Counted from the stretch's first letter, positions 9,814 to 20,405 are shown. The stretch is 64,000 nucleotides of DNA from Glycomyces tenuis DSM 44171 (GCF_000427885.1 NZ_ATYW01000009.1:1-64000); one strand, 5' to 3'. Notes: generated by a model from the letters alone, not told the origin. A program made the numbers and translations.

Positions 9814-10458
9814 TCACTTCGAAGCCTCGAGGTGGAGTCTGGCGAGGTTCAAGGCGAGTGCGCACACGCCGTTGCGGATCTCGCCGTCGGCGACGGCGGC
9901 GAGGGCCTTGTCGAGGTCCCACCAGACGAGTTCGATGTGGGTCTCCTCGTCGGTGCGTTCGTGGCGCTCGGCCTCGGGGACGCGGCTGAGCCCGCTGGCG
10001 AGGAAGTAGTGGATCCGCTCGTTCGAGATGCCCGGGGTGGTGTAGAACTCGCCGAGGCGCACCCAGTGGTCGGCGCGCAGGTCGACCTCTTCGGCGAGTT
10101 CGCGGGCGGCGCACACGGCGGGGTCCTCGCCTTCGACGTCGCGCAGGCCGGCCGGGAACTCCCACAGGACCTCCTTGGCGGGGACCCGGTACTGGCGGAT
10201 GAGGCCGACGCGGCCGCTCTCGTCGAGCGGGACGGCGACGACGGCGCCGCAGTGGACGAGGAACTCCCGGCGGGCAACGTTCGGCGACGCTTGCGAGCCG
10301 TCAGTTGGTCCAGCCGACGCCGGCGAGCCGTCAATCGGCCCGGCCGACGCCGGCGAGCCGCCGCCCGGCATCGCGACGGTCTCGGCGACCAGGTCGTAGC
10401 ACCAGCCGTGGTGGATCTGCTCGGTCTCCAGAACTCGGTATTCATGCACGGCGCCCAC
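9814..10458 (-). CDS. Nudix hydrolase, ADP-ribose pyrophosphatase type, with an inserted repeat segment
   Basis: A 214-residue Nudix protein similar to actinobacterial ADP-ribose pyrophosphatases, which hydrolyse ADP-ribose to AMP and ribose 5-phosphate. The Nudix helix is the segment ending AARELAEEV (about residues 115-125), preceded by PAGLRDVEGE and followed by the TPGISNERIHYF loop typical of the subfamily. Unusually, about 28 residues are inserted between VAMPGG and RREF (about residues 31-60). They are made of a 10-residue repeat, GSPASAGPID / GSPASAGPTD / GSQAS. In relatives these two flanks are adjacent. The DNA behind the insert is three tandem 30-nt units of the dispersed repeat found in intergenic regions here. 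The insert lies in a surface loop between strands, so the enzyme may remain active. Confidence 0.88.
   Translation of the reverse strand: MGAVHEYRVLETEQIHHGWCYDLVAETVAMPGGGSPASAGPIDGSPASAGPTDGSQASPNVARREFLVHCGAVVAVPLDESGRVGLIRQYRVPAKEVLWEFPAGLRDVEGEDPAVCAARELAEEVDLRADHWVRLGEFYTTPGISNERIHYFLASGLSRVPEAERHERTDEETHIELVWWDLDKALAAVADGEIRNGVCALALNLARLHLEASK
10283..10360 (+). repeat. Three tandem 30-nt units of the dispersed repeat inside the Nudix gene
   Basis: The units start at 10283, 10313 and 10343. The first is GGCGACGCTTGCGAGCCG followed by TCAGTTGG; the second and third replace GCTTG with GCCGG. The 30-nt period keeps the host frame open and adds a 10-residue repeat to the protein. The same core in intergenic positions is spaced about 31-36 nt, so this coding copy appears adjusted to a multiple of three. 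Confidence 0.75.
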
Positions 10459-10500
10459 CTTAGCCGCGCCCGGGGGCGCGGGCCAGCGCCACGAGCGCCC

Positions 10501-11040
10501 CTACCGGCCGCCGGATTCGGTGATCAGCCGTTCGAGGACGGCGTCGAGGAGCTCGCGGCGGGGCAGCGGCAGGCCGGACAGGGCCGAGAGGAACAGCCCG
10601 TCGCCGACGAGGCGGACGATCTCGGCGGTCACCGGGTCGTCGATCGTCTCGTGGAGCGCCTCGGACCATCCGTTGAAGATGAACATGAGGTCGTCCCTGG
10701 CCCGCTCGGAGAGCTCGTCGGCGCCGCGCAGTGCGGTGAACAGCGCCCACAGGGCCGCCTCCGACTCCTCGGATTCGAGCTGCGAGGCCCGGATGAAGGC
10801 CTCCACCACGCCGGTGCGGCGGGCCTGGGCCAGGCGCTCCTCCTCCAGGACGCGGAAACGGCCGGCCAGGCCGTCGTAGAGCTCGGCCTTGGATTTGAAG
10901 TGGTAGAGCAGGCCGCCCTTGGACACGCCGGCCTCGGCGGCGACCTTCTCCAGGGTCACCCCGGAGCTGCCCTCGTCGACGAGGATCCGCTGCAGCGCGT
11001 TGAGAATTCGGTCACGAGTCGTGATCTGCGGTTGCGTCAT
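10501..11040 (-). CDS. TetR-family repressor, probable regulator of the divergent MFS pump
   Basis: A 179-residue TetR-type repressor. The N-terminal helix-turn-helix is at about residues 10-55 (RDRILNALQRILVDEG, then LEKVAAEAGVSKGGLLYHF). The C-terminal ligand domain resembles the TetR_C group associated with drug efflux. It is divergently transcribed from the MFS gene at 11138, and a perfect 16-bp palindrome lies between the two starts. I infer autoregulation and repression of the pump, relieved by a toxic cation or drug. Confidence 0.88.
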   Translation of the reverse strand: MTQPQITTRDRILNALQRILVDEGSSGVTLEKVAAEAGVSKGGLLYHFKSKAELYDGLAGRFRVLEEERLAQARRTGVVEAFIRASQLESEESEAALWALFTALRGADELSERARDDLMFIFNGWSEALHETIDDPVTAEIVRLVGDGLFLSALSGLPLPRRELLDAVLERLITESGGR

Positions 11041-11061
11041 GGCCCCTCCACGCAGATACTA

Positions 11062-11077
11062 TACCGTCCGGACGGTA
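11062..11077. promoter_or_regulatory. TetR operator palindrome TACCGTCCGGACGGTA
   Basis: A perfect 16-bp palindrome between the divergent TetR gene (start 11040) and the MFS gene (start 11138). Its form, ACCGTCC-GGACGGT, matches the operators of many actinobacterial TetR regulators of efflux pumps. It is 22 nt from the TetR start codon and 61 nt from the MFS start codon, so a bound dimer could block both promoters. Confidence 0.8.
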
Positions 11078-11137
11078 CAGCACTCCAATGCCGTTTCACA
11101 CCTTCGACCCACCGCCGTCACAGCAAAGGAGGCACCG

Positions 11138-12655
11138 ATGACCGATGCGGACCGTGCCGCGCCCCGCCGGGCGCGCCTCACCGGCCGCCAGTGGGCGGCG
11201 CTGGCGGTCCTCGTGCTCCCGGTGCTGCTCATCTCGATCGACATGACAGTGCTCGGCTTCGCCGTGCCCTTCCTGTCCGAAGACCTCGCCCCCACCAGCT
11301 CGCAGCTGCTGTGGATCGTCGACGTCTACGGCTTCGTCCTGGCCGGGCTGCTGGTCACCATGGGCTCGATCGCCGACCGGATCGGGCGCCGCAGGCTGCT
11401 GATCATCGGCGCGGCCGCCTTCGCGGCCGCCTCGGTCGCCGCCGCCTACGCGCCGACGGCCGAAGCGCTCATCGCCGCCCGGGCCCTGCTGGGGCTCGCG
11501 GGCGCGACCCTCATGCCGACCACGCTGGGGCTCATGCGGAACCTGTTCACCGACGACCGGCAGCGCCTGTTCGCCATCGCCGTGTGGGGCACGGGGTTCT
11601 CGGCCGGTTCGGCGGCCGGGCCGGTCCTGGGCGGCTGGCTGCTCGAGCACTTCTGGTGGGGTTCGGTGTTCCTGATGGCCGCGCCGGTCTCGCTCGCGGT
11701 GCTCGTCGCCGCCCCGCTGCTGCTGCCCGAGTCGCGCAACGCCGAGCCGGGCCCGGTGGACTGGGGCGGGGTGGTGCTGTCGTTCCTGGCGATGTTCCCG
11801 TTCGTGTACGGCGTCAAGAGCTTCGCCGAGCACGGCCTCTCGGCCGTCGCCGTCGGCGCGATCGGCCTCGGCGCCGTGGCCGCCTGGCTGTTCGTCCGGC
11901 GCCAGCGGCGCCTGGATCACCCGCTGATCGACGTGGCGCTGTTCGGGCTGCGGCGGTTCAGCGCCTCGATCGCCACGAACTTCACGATCGTGTTCGCGCT
12001 GATCTCCTCGCTGTTCCTGCTGACGCAGTATCTCCAGTTGGTCCTGGGCTACTCCCCCATGCGGGCCGGGCTCCTGCTGCTGCCGGGCATGGCCGTCTCG
12101 ATCGCGGCCGGCCTCGTCGCCGTGCGCCTGTCCGAGCGGTTCGGGCTGGTGCGGATCATCGTCGGCGGTCTCGGCTTCGTGATCGTCGGCTTCGGGGCGC
12201 TGGCGTTCATCGGCGTCGAGTCGGGCGCGCTGCTGGTCGTGGGCGCGTTCGTCCTCATCAGCGTCGGCGCTGGCCTGGTGCAGACAGTCACCAACGACGC
12301 GATCATCGCCGCCGCGCCCGCCGAGCGGGCCGGGGCGGCCGCCGCGATCTCGGAGACCGCGTACGAACTGGGCGGCGCGATGGGCGTGGCGCTGCTCGGC
12401 AGCGTCGCCACCGGCATCTACCGCAGCGAGCTCGACGCCGCCCCGGGCGGCGCCCCCGAGGCGGCGAAGGAGACGCTCGGCGAGGCCGCGCACGTGGCCG
12501 AGACACTGCCCGCCGAGGCCGGGGAGGCGCTCATGGACGCGGCGCGGACCGCGTTCACCGACGGGCTGCGGGCGACCTCGGTCATCGGCGCCGTCCTGGT
12601 GGCCGTGGCCCTGGTGTTCGTCGGCCGCGCGCTGCGCGCCAGAGCGGCCGAATAA
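11138..12655 (+). CDS. MFS multidrug efflux transporter (DHA2 / SmvA-like)
   Basis: A 505-residue proton-driven exporter with 14 predicted membrane helices. Motifs seen are LLISIDMTVLGFAVP (helix 1), the loop 2-3 motif GSIADRIGRRRLL, and the antiporter segment after AARALLGLAGATLMPTT. The closest recognisable relatives are SmvA/QacA-type pumps for quaternary ammonium compounds and viologens. The start is ATG 11138, with AAAGGAGG 6 nt upstream. A hydrophilic Glu/Ala-rich segment (about residues 435-470) precedes the last helix. The divergent TetR gene and its operator indicate substrate-induced expression. Confidence 0.9.
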   Translation: MTDADRAAPRRARLTGRQWAALAVLVLPVLLISIDMTVLGFAVPFLSEDLAPTSSQLLWIVDVYGFVLAGLLVTMGSIADRIGRRRLLIIGAAAFAAASVAAAYAPTAEALIAARALLGLAGATLMPTTLGLMRNLFTDDRQRLFAIAVWGTGFSAGSAAGPVLGGWLLEHFWWGSVFLMAAPVSLAVLVAAPLLLPESRNAEPGPVDWGGVVLSFLAMFPFVYGVKSFAEHGLSAVAVGAIGLGAVAAWLFVRRQRRLDHPLIDVALFGLRRFSASIATNFTIVFALISSLFLLTQYLQLVLGYSPMRAGLLLLPGMAVSIAAGLVAVRLSERFGLVRIIVGGLGFVIVGFGALAFIGVESGALLVVGAFVLISVGAGLVQTVTNDAIIAAAPAERAGAAAAISETAYELGGAMGVALLGSVATGIYRSELDAAPGGAPEAAKETLGEAAHVAETLPAEAGEALMDAARTAFTDGLRATSVIGAVLVAVALVFVGRALRARAAE

Positions 12656-12668
12656 CGGCGCAGGCGGT

Positions 12669-12704
12669 GGCGGGGCCGGGCGACGTCGTTCGCCCGGCCC
12701 CGCC
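12669..12704. terminator. Bidirectional hairpin terminator between the MFS gene and pyrG
   Basis: A perfect 15-bp stem (12669-12683 with 12690-12704) and a 6-nt loop lie between two convergent stop codons, 13 nt after the MFS stop and 9 nt before the pyrG stop. There is no U-run. The position between convergent genes supports a shared terminator. Confidence 0.8.
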
Positions 12705-12713
12705 GTTCGCGCG

Positions 12714-14429
<1,716 letters not shown>

Positions 14430-14484
14430 TTATCCGTGCTGATCGAGCGGTTCGCCGCCGAGGCGCAGCCGCCGGTGGATCGCA

Positions 14485-16713
14485 TCATCCACGGGATTCC
14501 ACACTAACACTTTCCCCGTCGTTCTCCTCGTCGACCCACGAGGGCGCGTCGACGATCATCGCCGAGTACTGGCCGTCCTTGACGTGGGCCCTCGCCAGCA
14601 CCCGGTGGCTCATGATGATCGCGAGCGGCACCATGACCGCCAGCGCCGAGCCCAGGCTCATGAGGCCCTTGCCCAGGAGGAGGCCGGCGATGGCGGAGCC
14701 GACGACGGCCGCGGAGAACGCGGCCCGCAGCGGCGGGTAGAGCCCGAAGGCGCGCCGCAGGCCCCCGCCGGGGCGCAGCAGCACCATCCAGCAGTACAGG
14801 CCCGCCATGACGGCCAGGACGCTCAGCGGCGAGGTGAAGACGGCGACGACATTCGAGCCGACCCCGGCGCCGATGACACCGCGCGTCTCACCCATGAGGT
14901 CGGCCAGGAACGCGCCGAGCGCGCCCCGCTCGGCGACGGGCCGCTGGTAGTCGATCCACGACAGGCCCAGCAGGACCACCGCGCCGGCCAGGCCGGACCA
15001 GAGCAGGCGGGCGAAGGTGAACCAGCCGCCGGTCGCCAGGGCGGCGGCCAGGCAGGTGCCGACGGTGAGGGCGACGGCGGCGGGCACGGAGTCGCCGAGG
15101 AAGCCCGCGGAGACGACCATGACGCCGAGGCAGCCGATGCCGGCCATGACCGGGGACTGGAAGCGGCGCGGCAGCCGCGAGGCCGCCACGGCGGCGAGCA
15201 GCCACAGCGAGGCGATGAACATGCCGGTGGCGACCGGGCCGAGCTCGCCGGAGGCCGAGTCGGCGACGGTGTAGTCGCCCAAGAGCGTCCCCAGTGGAGC
15301 GGAAGCGTGGATGAGCATGGCCGTCATGGTGACGAGCAGGCCGAACACCGAGACGGCGACCATGAGCGCGGCCGGGGTGTGGCGCCGGGGCAGGATGATC
15401 GCGGCCACGGCGCACACGGCGCTGACGGCCAGCGCGGTGGCCGGGCCGACGAGGTCGGGTCGCGGGGCGTTCCACCAGCCGAAGAAGTCGGCGAGGATCC
15501 CGGCGGCGACGAACATGGCGCACACGAGGGCGACGACGATGTTGGCGCGCATGAGCCACAGCGGCGGCGGTTTGACGCCCGGCTCCCCGGCCCGGCGCAG
15601 CAGGTGCAGCAGCGGCCAGGCCACGAAGGTCAGCGCGAAGAACAGCAGCACTTGCAGCCATTGCGTGTTGGGTGCGGCGTCGGCGGCGGCGATGAGCCTG
15701 GTGTCGGTGTCGTCGAAGACCGCCTGGCGCTCCTCGTACGGCAGCGTGTCGGAGACGGCGCCCGCGGCGGCGCCGGTGACGTTCTCGGGCAGGGGCGCGT
15801 CGAGCAGCGTCAGGATCGTCGCGGTCAGGTCGGTGAGGTGGAGATAGCCGGGGCGTTCGGCGGACAGGTCGAGGAGGTTGTGGCCGTCGTCGCCGCCGAA
15901 GTTCGCGATCGCGGCGAGCAGCCGGTTGGGCTCGGTGGTCTGGCTCATGCCGGCGACCATGAGGGCGGTGTCGCCCTCGCGGGCGTCCATGAGCTCGCCG
16001 ACGGTCGCGTCGAGGGCGGTCAGCGCGGCGGCGCGCTGGCTCTCCTCGATCGGCAGGACGCCGCCGTCGACGACGGTGAGCGGGCATTCGGCGAGCAGCT
16101 CGGTCAGGGCCTCGCCTTCGGGCAGGTCGGTCTCGTAGTCGGAGACGCGGCCGACGGAGTTGGCGGTGGCGTAGGCCGCGCCGGGGCCGACCGCGGTGGC
16201 GCACGAGGTGCCGGCGGCGAGCATGCCGAGCTCGGTGCCCTGGTCGAGTTCGCGGTTGAGCTCGACGATGTCGGTGAGGCCGTCGACGGTGGCGCCGGCG
16301 TCCTCGGCGGTGATCTGCTCGGAGCCGGCGGGGCCGCAGCTGGGGGTGTCGCCGAAGGCGGTGCTGGTGGCGGGCGAGCCCGCCGAGAGGGTGAGCCAGC
16401 CGTCGAGCGTGCAGGTGAAGTTGCGGGCCGAGTTGGTGTTGAGCTCGGCCAGGGAGCCGTCCGCGGCCAGGGCGCTCAGGTTCGGGGTGGTCTCGGGGTC
16501 GATGTCGGTCCAGGTGAGGCCGCCGACGCCGAGGAAGGTCACCGATTCGACGGCGTCGGGGACGCGCTCGTCGGTCGGTTCCGGCAGGATCTGCCAGGCG
16601 GCGAAGGCGGCGAGGACGGCGACGACCGCCCATGCCGCCACGGTGGCGCGGTGGTGGGCCGCGGATCTGAGGAACCGGCGGACGAAGCGTCCGGGTTCGA
16701 ACTTCTCCAGCAC
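14485..16713 (-). CDS. Polytopic membrane protein with an extracytoplasmic alkaline-phosphatase-fold domain
   Basis: A 742-residue protein. One membrane helix (about 22-42) is followed by a 320-residue extracytoplasmic domain and then about ten further helices (about 370-715). The domain has features of the alkaline phosphatase/sulfatase superfamily as found in actinobacterial membrane proteins: VTFLGVGGLTWTDIDPETTPNLSALA at the start, and a late ...GYLHLTDLTATILTLL segment like the metal-binding end of the fold. I do not see an unambiguous Thr/Ser nucleophile in a canonical context; N-F-T-C near residue 110 is a candidate. It lies 7 nt after the glycosyltransferase stop, so it is the last gene of the envelope operon before pyrG. 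A likely role is trimming or transferring a phospho-group on the lipid-linked glycan made by the upstream genes (inference). Confidence 0.7.
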   Translation of the reverse strand: MLEKFEPGRFVRRFLRSAAHHRATVAAWAVVAVLAAFAAWQILPEPTDERVPDAVESVTFLGVGGLTWTDIDPETTPNLSALAADGSLAELNTNSARNFTCTLDGWLTLSAGSPATSTAFGDTPSCGPAGSEQITAEDAGATVDGLTDIVELNRELDQGTELGMLAAGTSCATAVGPGAAYATANSVGRVSDYETDLPEGEALTELLAECPLTVVDGGVLPIEESQRAAALTALDATVGELMDAREGDTALMVAGMSQTTEPNRLLAAIANFGGDDGHNLLDLSAERPGYLHLTDLTATILTLLDAPLPENVTGAAAGAVSDTLPYEERQAVFDDTDTRLIAAADAAPNTQWLQVLLFFALTFVAWPLLHLLRRAGEPGVKPPPLWLMRANIVVALVCAMFVAAGILADFFGWWNAPRPDLVGPATALAVSAVCAVAAIILPRRHTPAALMVAVSVFGLLVTMTAMLIHASAPLGTLLGDYTVADSASGELGPVATGMFIASLWLLAAVAASRLPRRFQSPVMAGIGCLGVMVVSAGFLGDSVPAAVALTVGTCLAAALATGGWFTFARLLWSGLAGAVVLLGLSWIDYQRPVAERGALGAFLADLMGETRGVIGAGVGSNVVAVFTSPLSVLAVMAGLYCWMVLLRPGGGLRRAFGLYPPLRAAFSAAVVGSAIAGLLLGKGLMSLGSALAVMVPLAIIMSHRVLARAHVKDGQYSAMIVDAPSWVDEENDGESVSVESRG

Positions 16714-16720
16714 AGGTCGG

Positions 16721-17899
16721 CTATCTTCCGGTCAGTTCGAGGTAGAGCGCGTCGAGCGCGTCGAGCATCTGCGCTTCGTCGGGCCAGGTCGCGGCCTTGG
16801 CGAGGCCCGCTTCGCGGAGCGAGGCGAGGCGGGCGGGGTCGGCCAGGAGCGAGCGGACGGCATCGTCGAAGGCGTCCGCGTCGCCGGTCTCGGTCAGGAC
16901 GGCCGCGTCGCCGACCAGTTCGGGGATGCCGCCGGTGCGGGTGGCGACGAGCGGGACGCCGGCCTGGAGGACCTCCTGGGCGAACAGCTGGCGGGCCTCC
17001 CAGCGGCTGGTGACCACGGCGAGGTCGGCGGCGGCGAGCAGGTTGCCGACGTCGGTGCGGTGGCCGAGCAGGCGCACATCGGCCCCCGAGGCGTCGATGA
17101 GTCCCTGGAGGCGCCCGCGCTCGGGGCCGTCGCCGGCAATCGCGACCACCGGGGCTCCACTGAAGGTGCGAGCGCTGCTCGCTCCGGTTTGGGGAGCGGC
17201 GTCGCTTGCGACGCCGGCGGGCGGGGCGACGGGCGCGGGCCTCGAGGCGCCCCAGCGGCTCGCGACGCCGATGAGCATGTCGTAGTCCTTCTGGACGTGC
17301 AGTCGCCCAACCGAGAGGACGAGGGGGCGATCGCCGATGCCGAGCTCGGCGCGGATCGCGTCGGCGTCGCCGGTGGGGAGGCGGGGCGGGGCGGCGACGG
17401 GCGCGAGCCTGGCGTCGGCCGCGCCGAGGGCGACGAGGTGGTCGTGCAGGTCCGAGGAGGCGGCGAGGGCGACGTCGACACCGCGGGCCAGGCGCTTCTC
17501 GATCTGGTCGGCGAGCCTGCGCTTGAACCCCGAGGTGATGAGCTGGTTGTGCCAGGTGGTGACGAGCGCGGCGTGCCTGGGGCGGGCGGCCATCGCAGTG
17601 ATCCCGGCGGTCAGGCCGTGGGCGTGGACGACGTCGACGCCGCGGCCGGTGACGCCGCGCAGGGCGCCGCGGGCGGCCCAGACGGCCAGCGGCAGCTCGG
17701 GCGAGGGCTTGGCGGTGATCGGAGCGGGCGCGAAGCGGGCGCCTCTGGAGCGGAAACCGAAACGCTCCTCGGTCTCGGGAGGCCCGACGACGAGGACGGC
17801 ATCGCCGCGTTCGACCAGGCCGGACGCCACGGAGGCGACATGGGTGCCGATGCCGCCGGTCGAGGGTCCCAGCACCAGTGCGATGCGTCGGTGGCTCAC
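16721..17899 (-). CDS. Glycosyltransferase family 1/4 (GT-B fold)
   Basis: A 392-residue GT-B enzyme. The N-terminal motif is GPSTGGIGTHV, with VVHAHG and TTWHN in the acceptor domain; the C-terminal domain has SVGRLHVQKDYDMLI, AGDGP and the EARQLFAQEVLQAG...TGGIPEL region. This is the E-x7-E-type nucleotide-sugar site of retaining GT4 enzymes. The GTG start overlaps the flippase stop as GTGA, with GGAGAAG upstream. An insert of about 25 Ala/Pro/Ser-rich residues (about 217-245) separates SRWGA from VVAIAGDGP. Its DNA contains the perfect palindrome GGCGTCGC-TT-GCGACGCC, related to the dispersed repeat. The enzyme presumably extends the lipid-linked sugar begun by the PNPT two genes upstream. 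Confidence 0.88.
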   Translation of the reverse strand: MSHRRIALVLGPSTGGIGTHVASVASGLVERGDAVLVVGPPETEERFGFRSRGARFAPAPITAKPSPELPLAVWAARGALRGVTGRGVDVVHAHGLTAGITAMAARPRHAALVTTWHNQLITSGFKRRLADQIEKRLARGVDVALAASSDLHDHLVALGAADARLAPVAAPPRLPTGDADAIRAELGIGDRPLVLSVGRLHVQKDYDMLIGVASRWGASRPAPVAPPAGVASDAAPQTGASSARTFSGAPVVAIAGDGPERGRLQGLIDASGADVRLLGHRTDVGNLLAAADLAVVTSRWEARQLFAQEVLQAGVPLVATRTGGIPELVGDAAVLTETGDADAFDDAVRSLLADPARLASLREAGLAKAATWPDEAQMLDALDALYLELTGR

Positions 17900-19524
17900 T
17901 GGTCTTCTCCGCTCTGCTCTGCTTCTTCGGTCGCTCGTATTGTGCCAGCCCTGCGCCGCACCGCACGAAGTACGGCGTGGTGGTCGACGAGCGCCGCCAC
18001 CCCAACGTAGACGAGGGCGGCGACCGCTCCGGCCGCGACGCCTTCGGCGACGGCGAGGGCGATCGAGCCCGCGTGGCCCCACCACTCGATGAGCGCCCGC
18101 GCGGCGGCGACGGCGGCGGCCGTCGCGCACAGCGCGGCGGCGAGCGCCCTGCCGAGGCCCTTGAGGCTCGCGGCGCCGGTGTTCCTGGCGACGGCGGCCG
18201 TGAGCGCGATCCCGGTGACGGTCATGCCGATCGACCAGCTGATGGCCAGGGCGAGCGTCCGGTGCTCGACGTCCATGGTGCTCGAGAGGACGATCGCGCT
18301 GACCGCGGCCGCGGCCCATCCCGCCACGGTGGCCGCCGCGGCGGCGTAGGCCCGGTCGACGGCGTACAGGCCCCGTGAGTAGACGGCGAACATCGAGTAG
18401 CCGAACAGGCCGAACGCGAAGCCGGTCAGGGTCGCGCTGATCTCGGCCTCGGGGGCGCCGTGCTGGACCTTCCCGAGCACTGTGGCGATCGGTTCGGCCA
18501 CGCCGGCGAGCGCGGTCACGCCGAGGCCGGAGAGCACGAGCACGACCCGCCCGGCGGCGGCGATGGTGCGCTGGTAGGCGCGGGTGTCGCCGACGGCGTG
18601 CGCCTCGGACAGGTTCGGGTAGGCGGCCGTGGCGAACGGCACGGCGAGGACCGCCCACGGCAGCAGGAAGAACGTCTGGGCGACGGTGAAGACGACCACC
18701 GGCCCGGGACCGGCGTCGTTGGCGAAGCGCAGCAGCACGAACTGGCACAGCTGCTGGGCGCCGAGGGTGATGATGCCCGCGATCGCGAGGGCCTTGACGC
18801 TGGCGTTGAGCTCGGCGTCGAACTTCCACGTCGGCCGCAGGCGCAGCCCGAGGCGGCTCAGCGGGATGAACAGGCATCCGGCCAGGACGGCCACGCCGAG
18901 CGTGGTGCCCAGGGCGAGGAGCAGCAGGTCGTTCTGGGAGACCCGCTCGGCCTCGCCCTCGTTGCCGGTGAGGACGCCGTAGGCGACGTACACGCCGATC
19001 ATGGTGACGCTGGACAGCAGCGGCGCCAGGGCGGGCCAGGCGAACCTGCGATGGGCCTGGAGGACGCCGGTGAGGACGACCGCGATGCCGTACATCGGCA
19101 GCTGCGGTGCGAAGAGCACGAGCATCTCGGTGCCGGTGTCGATCGTGGCGGGAGTGACGTTGGCGCCGGCGACGAGTTCGACCAGCGGCCGGGCGAAGAG
19201 CGCGACCGCGGCGGCGATCGGGATGAGCGCGCTCAGCGCCCAGGTCAGCAGCGCCGAGGCGATGCGGTCGACCTGCTCGGTGTCGCGGCGGGCGAGCGGG
19301 GCCGACAGCAGCGGCACCGCCAGTGCCGCCAGCGCGCCGCCGGCGACGAGCTCGAAGATGAGGTTGGGGATGGCGTTGGCGCTCTGGTAGGCGGTGCCGA
19401 GCGTGGCGTACCCGACAGCCCAGGTGAACACCAGCATCCGGCCGAATCCGGCCAGGCGGGAGCCTATGGTGATCGCACCGATGAGGGTGGCGGCACGACC
19501 GACTTCGCGTCGGGTGTCCGTCAC
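17896..19524 (-). CDS. MurJ/MviN-type lipid-linked oligosaccharide flippase
   Basis: A 542-residue MOP-superfamily transporter with about 14 predicted helices. MurJ-like segments are LIGAITIGSRLAGFGRMLVFTWAVG, TAYQSANAIPNLIFELVAGGALAALAVPL and the LPWAVLAVPFATAAYPNLS block. MurJ flips lipid II across the membrane. The main actinobacterial MurJ (MviN) is larger and lies elsewhere near the origin, so this is a second, shorter paralogue, likely for another lipid-linked glycan. GTGA overlaps join it to the PNPT upstream and the glycosyltransferase downstream, so synthesis, flipping and extension genes are made from one message. Confidence 0.88.
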   Translation of the reverse strand: MTDTRREVGRAATLIGAITIGSRLAGFGRMLVFTWAVGYATLGTAYQSANAIPNLIFELVAGGALAALAVPLLSAPLARRDTEQVDRIASALLTWALSALIPIAAAVALFARPLVELVAGANVTPATIDTGTEMLVLFAPQLPMYGIAVVLTGVLQAHRRFAWPALAPLLSSVTMIGVYVAYGVLTGNEGEAERVSQNDLLLLALGTTLGVAVLAGCLFIPLSRLGLRLRPTWKFDAELNASVKALAIAGIITLGAQQLCQFVLLRFANDAGPGPVVVFTVAQTFFLLPWAVLAVPFATAAYPNLSEAHAVGDTRAYQRTIAAAGRVVLVLSGLGVTALAGVAEPIATVLGKVQHGAPEAEISATLTGFAFGLFGYSMFAVYSRGLYAVDRAYAAAAATVAGWAAAAVSAIVLSSTMDVEHRTLALAISWSIGMTVTGIALTAAVARNTGAASLKGLGRALAAALCATAAAVAAARALIEWWGHAGSIALAVAEGVAAGAVAALVYVGVAALVDHHAVLRAVRRRAGTIRATEEAEQSGEDQ

Positions 19525-20405
19525 GCCTTGTTCCGGCCCATTTCGTCCAGTTCACGCAGCACCGGGGTATCGGCGATGACCTGGGTGAAGCTGACGCGCT
19601 CGCTCGCGGCGATGAGCGCGGCGATGCCCACGAGCGCGACGTGGCGTCCCACCGGTCCGGTGCGGGCTATGTAGGACAGGCCGAGCAGGGCGCCGACGGC
19701 GTTCGCGCCGCAGTCGCCGAGCATGGTCTTGCCCTCGAGGTCGTCGCCCATCGCGGCGGCCGCGGCCGCCGACACCGCCAGGGCGGTGTTCGCGCCGCTG
19801 GAGGCCGTGCTGCGGGCCTTGGGGCCCGCGGGGCGCGAGAGCGGAGCGGCGACCGCGGAGGCCACCTTGAGCGCCCGGCCGGGCCGCAGGTCGAACAGGT
19901 TGAGGAGGTTGGCGGCTCCGGCGATGACGCCGCCGCCGACGCCGATGTTCCACAGCCGGGCCCATCGGCCCTCGGGGCGGCGGTCGGAGACGGTGTCGAC
20001 GAGCGCGGACGAGGCCAGCCCGGTCGCGGAGATGCCGACGATCTTCACCAGACCGGCCGAGACGCGGCCCTTGAGCAGGGCCGAGAGGTGACCTTTGAAG
20101 CCTTTGGCCTTCTCGCCCTTGGTGTCCGCCATGTCGTCGTAGAGTCCGAGCGCGCCGGTGGCGAGCCCGGTGGCGGCCGCGGCGGCCGCGTAGGCCGGGG
20201 AGGCGGCGCCGGCGACGGCGGCGGCGGTCGCGCCGATGGTGACGCCCGGTCCTTCGGCCAGGCTGACCGTATCGCCTCGGTGGTTGACGCGTTCGAGGTC
20301 CTTCGACCATTTGGAACGGCGGACGGCGCTGATCGCGGCGATGGTGCCGCCGGCGGCCAGGCCGCCGAGGAACGCCCGTCCAGCTGCGCGGGTTAGCTGG
20401 CTCAT
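19521..20405 (-). CDS. Polyprenyl-phosphate sugar-1-phosphate transferase-like protein (MraY/WecA family)
   Basis: A 294-residue membrane enzyme of the PNPT family. Motifs are GLYDDMAD (the Asp pair that binds Mg2+), NLLNLFDLRPGRALK (the N-x3-D motif) and MLGDCGANAVGALLG (the late GD.GAN loop). Such enzymes transfer a sugar-phosphate from a UDP-sugar to undecaprenyl or decaprenyl phosphate, the committed step in building a lipid-linked glycan. It is shorter than WecA or MraY (about 320-360) and seems to lack one or two N-terminal helices. I place the start at ATG 20405, 11 nt after the MctB stop, rather than ATG 20444, which overlaps it. It is GTGA-coupled to the flippase. Confidence 0.8.
   Translation of the reverse strand: MSQLTRAAGRAFLGGLAAGGTIAAISAVRRSKWSKDLERVNHRGDTVSLAEGPGVTIGATAAAVAGAASPAYAAAAAATGLATGALGLYDDMADTKGEKAKGFKGHLSALLKGRVSAGLVKIVGISATGLASSALVDTVSDRRPEGRWARLWNIGVGGGVIAGAANLLNLFDLRPGRALKVASAVAAPLSRPAGPKARSTASSGANTALAVSAAAAAAMGDDLEGKTMLGDCGANAVGALLGLSYIARTGPVGRHVALVGIAALIAASERVSFTQVIADTPVLRELDEMGRNKA

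Noticed and set aside
16721-19555. One continuous frame joining the glycosyltransferase to the flippase region
   Set aside because: The upstream part reads out of frame through the flippase gene. The GTG at 17899 with GGAG upstream and the GTGA overlap mark the true start of the glycosyltransferase.
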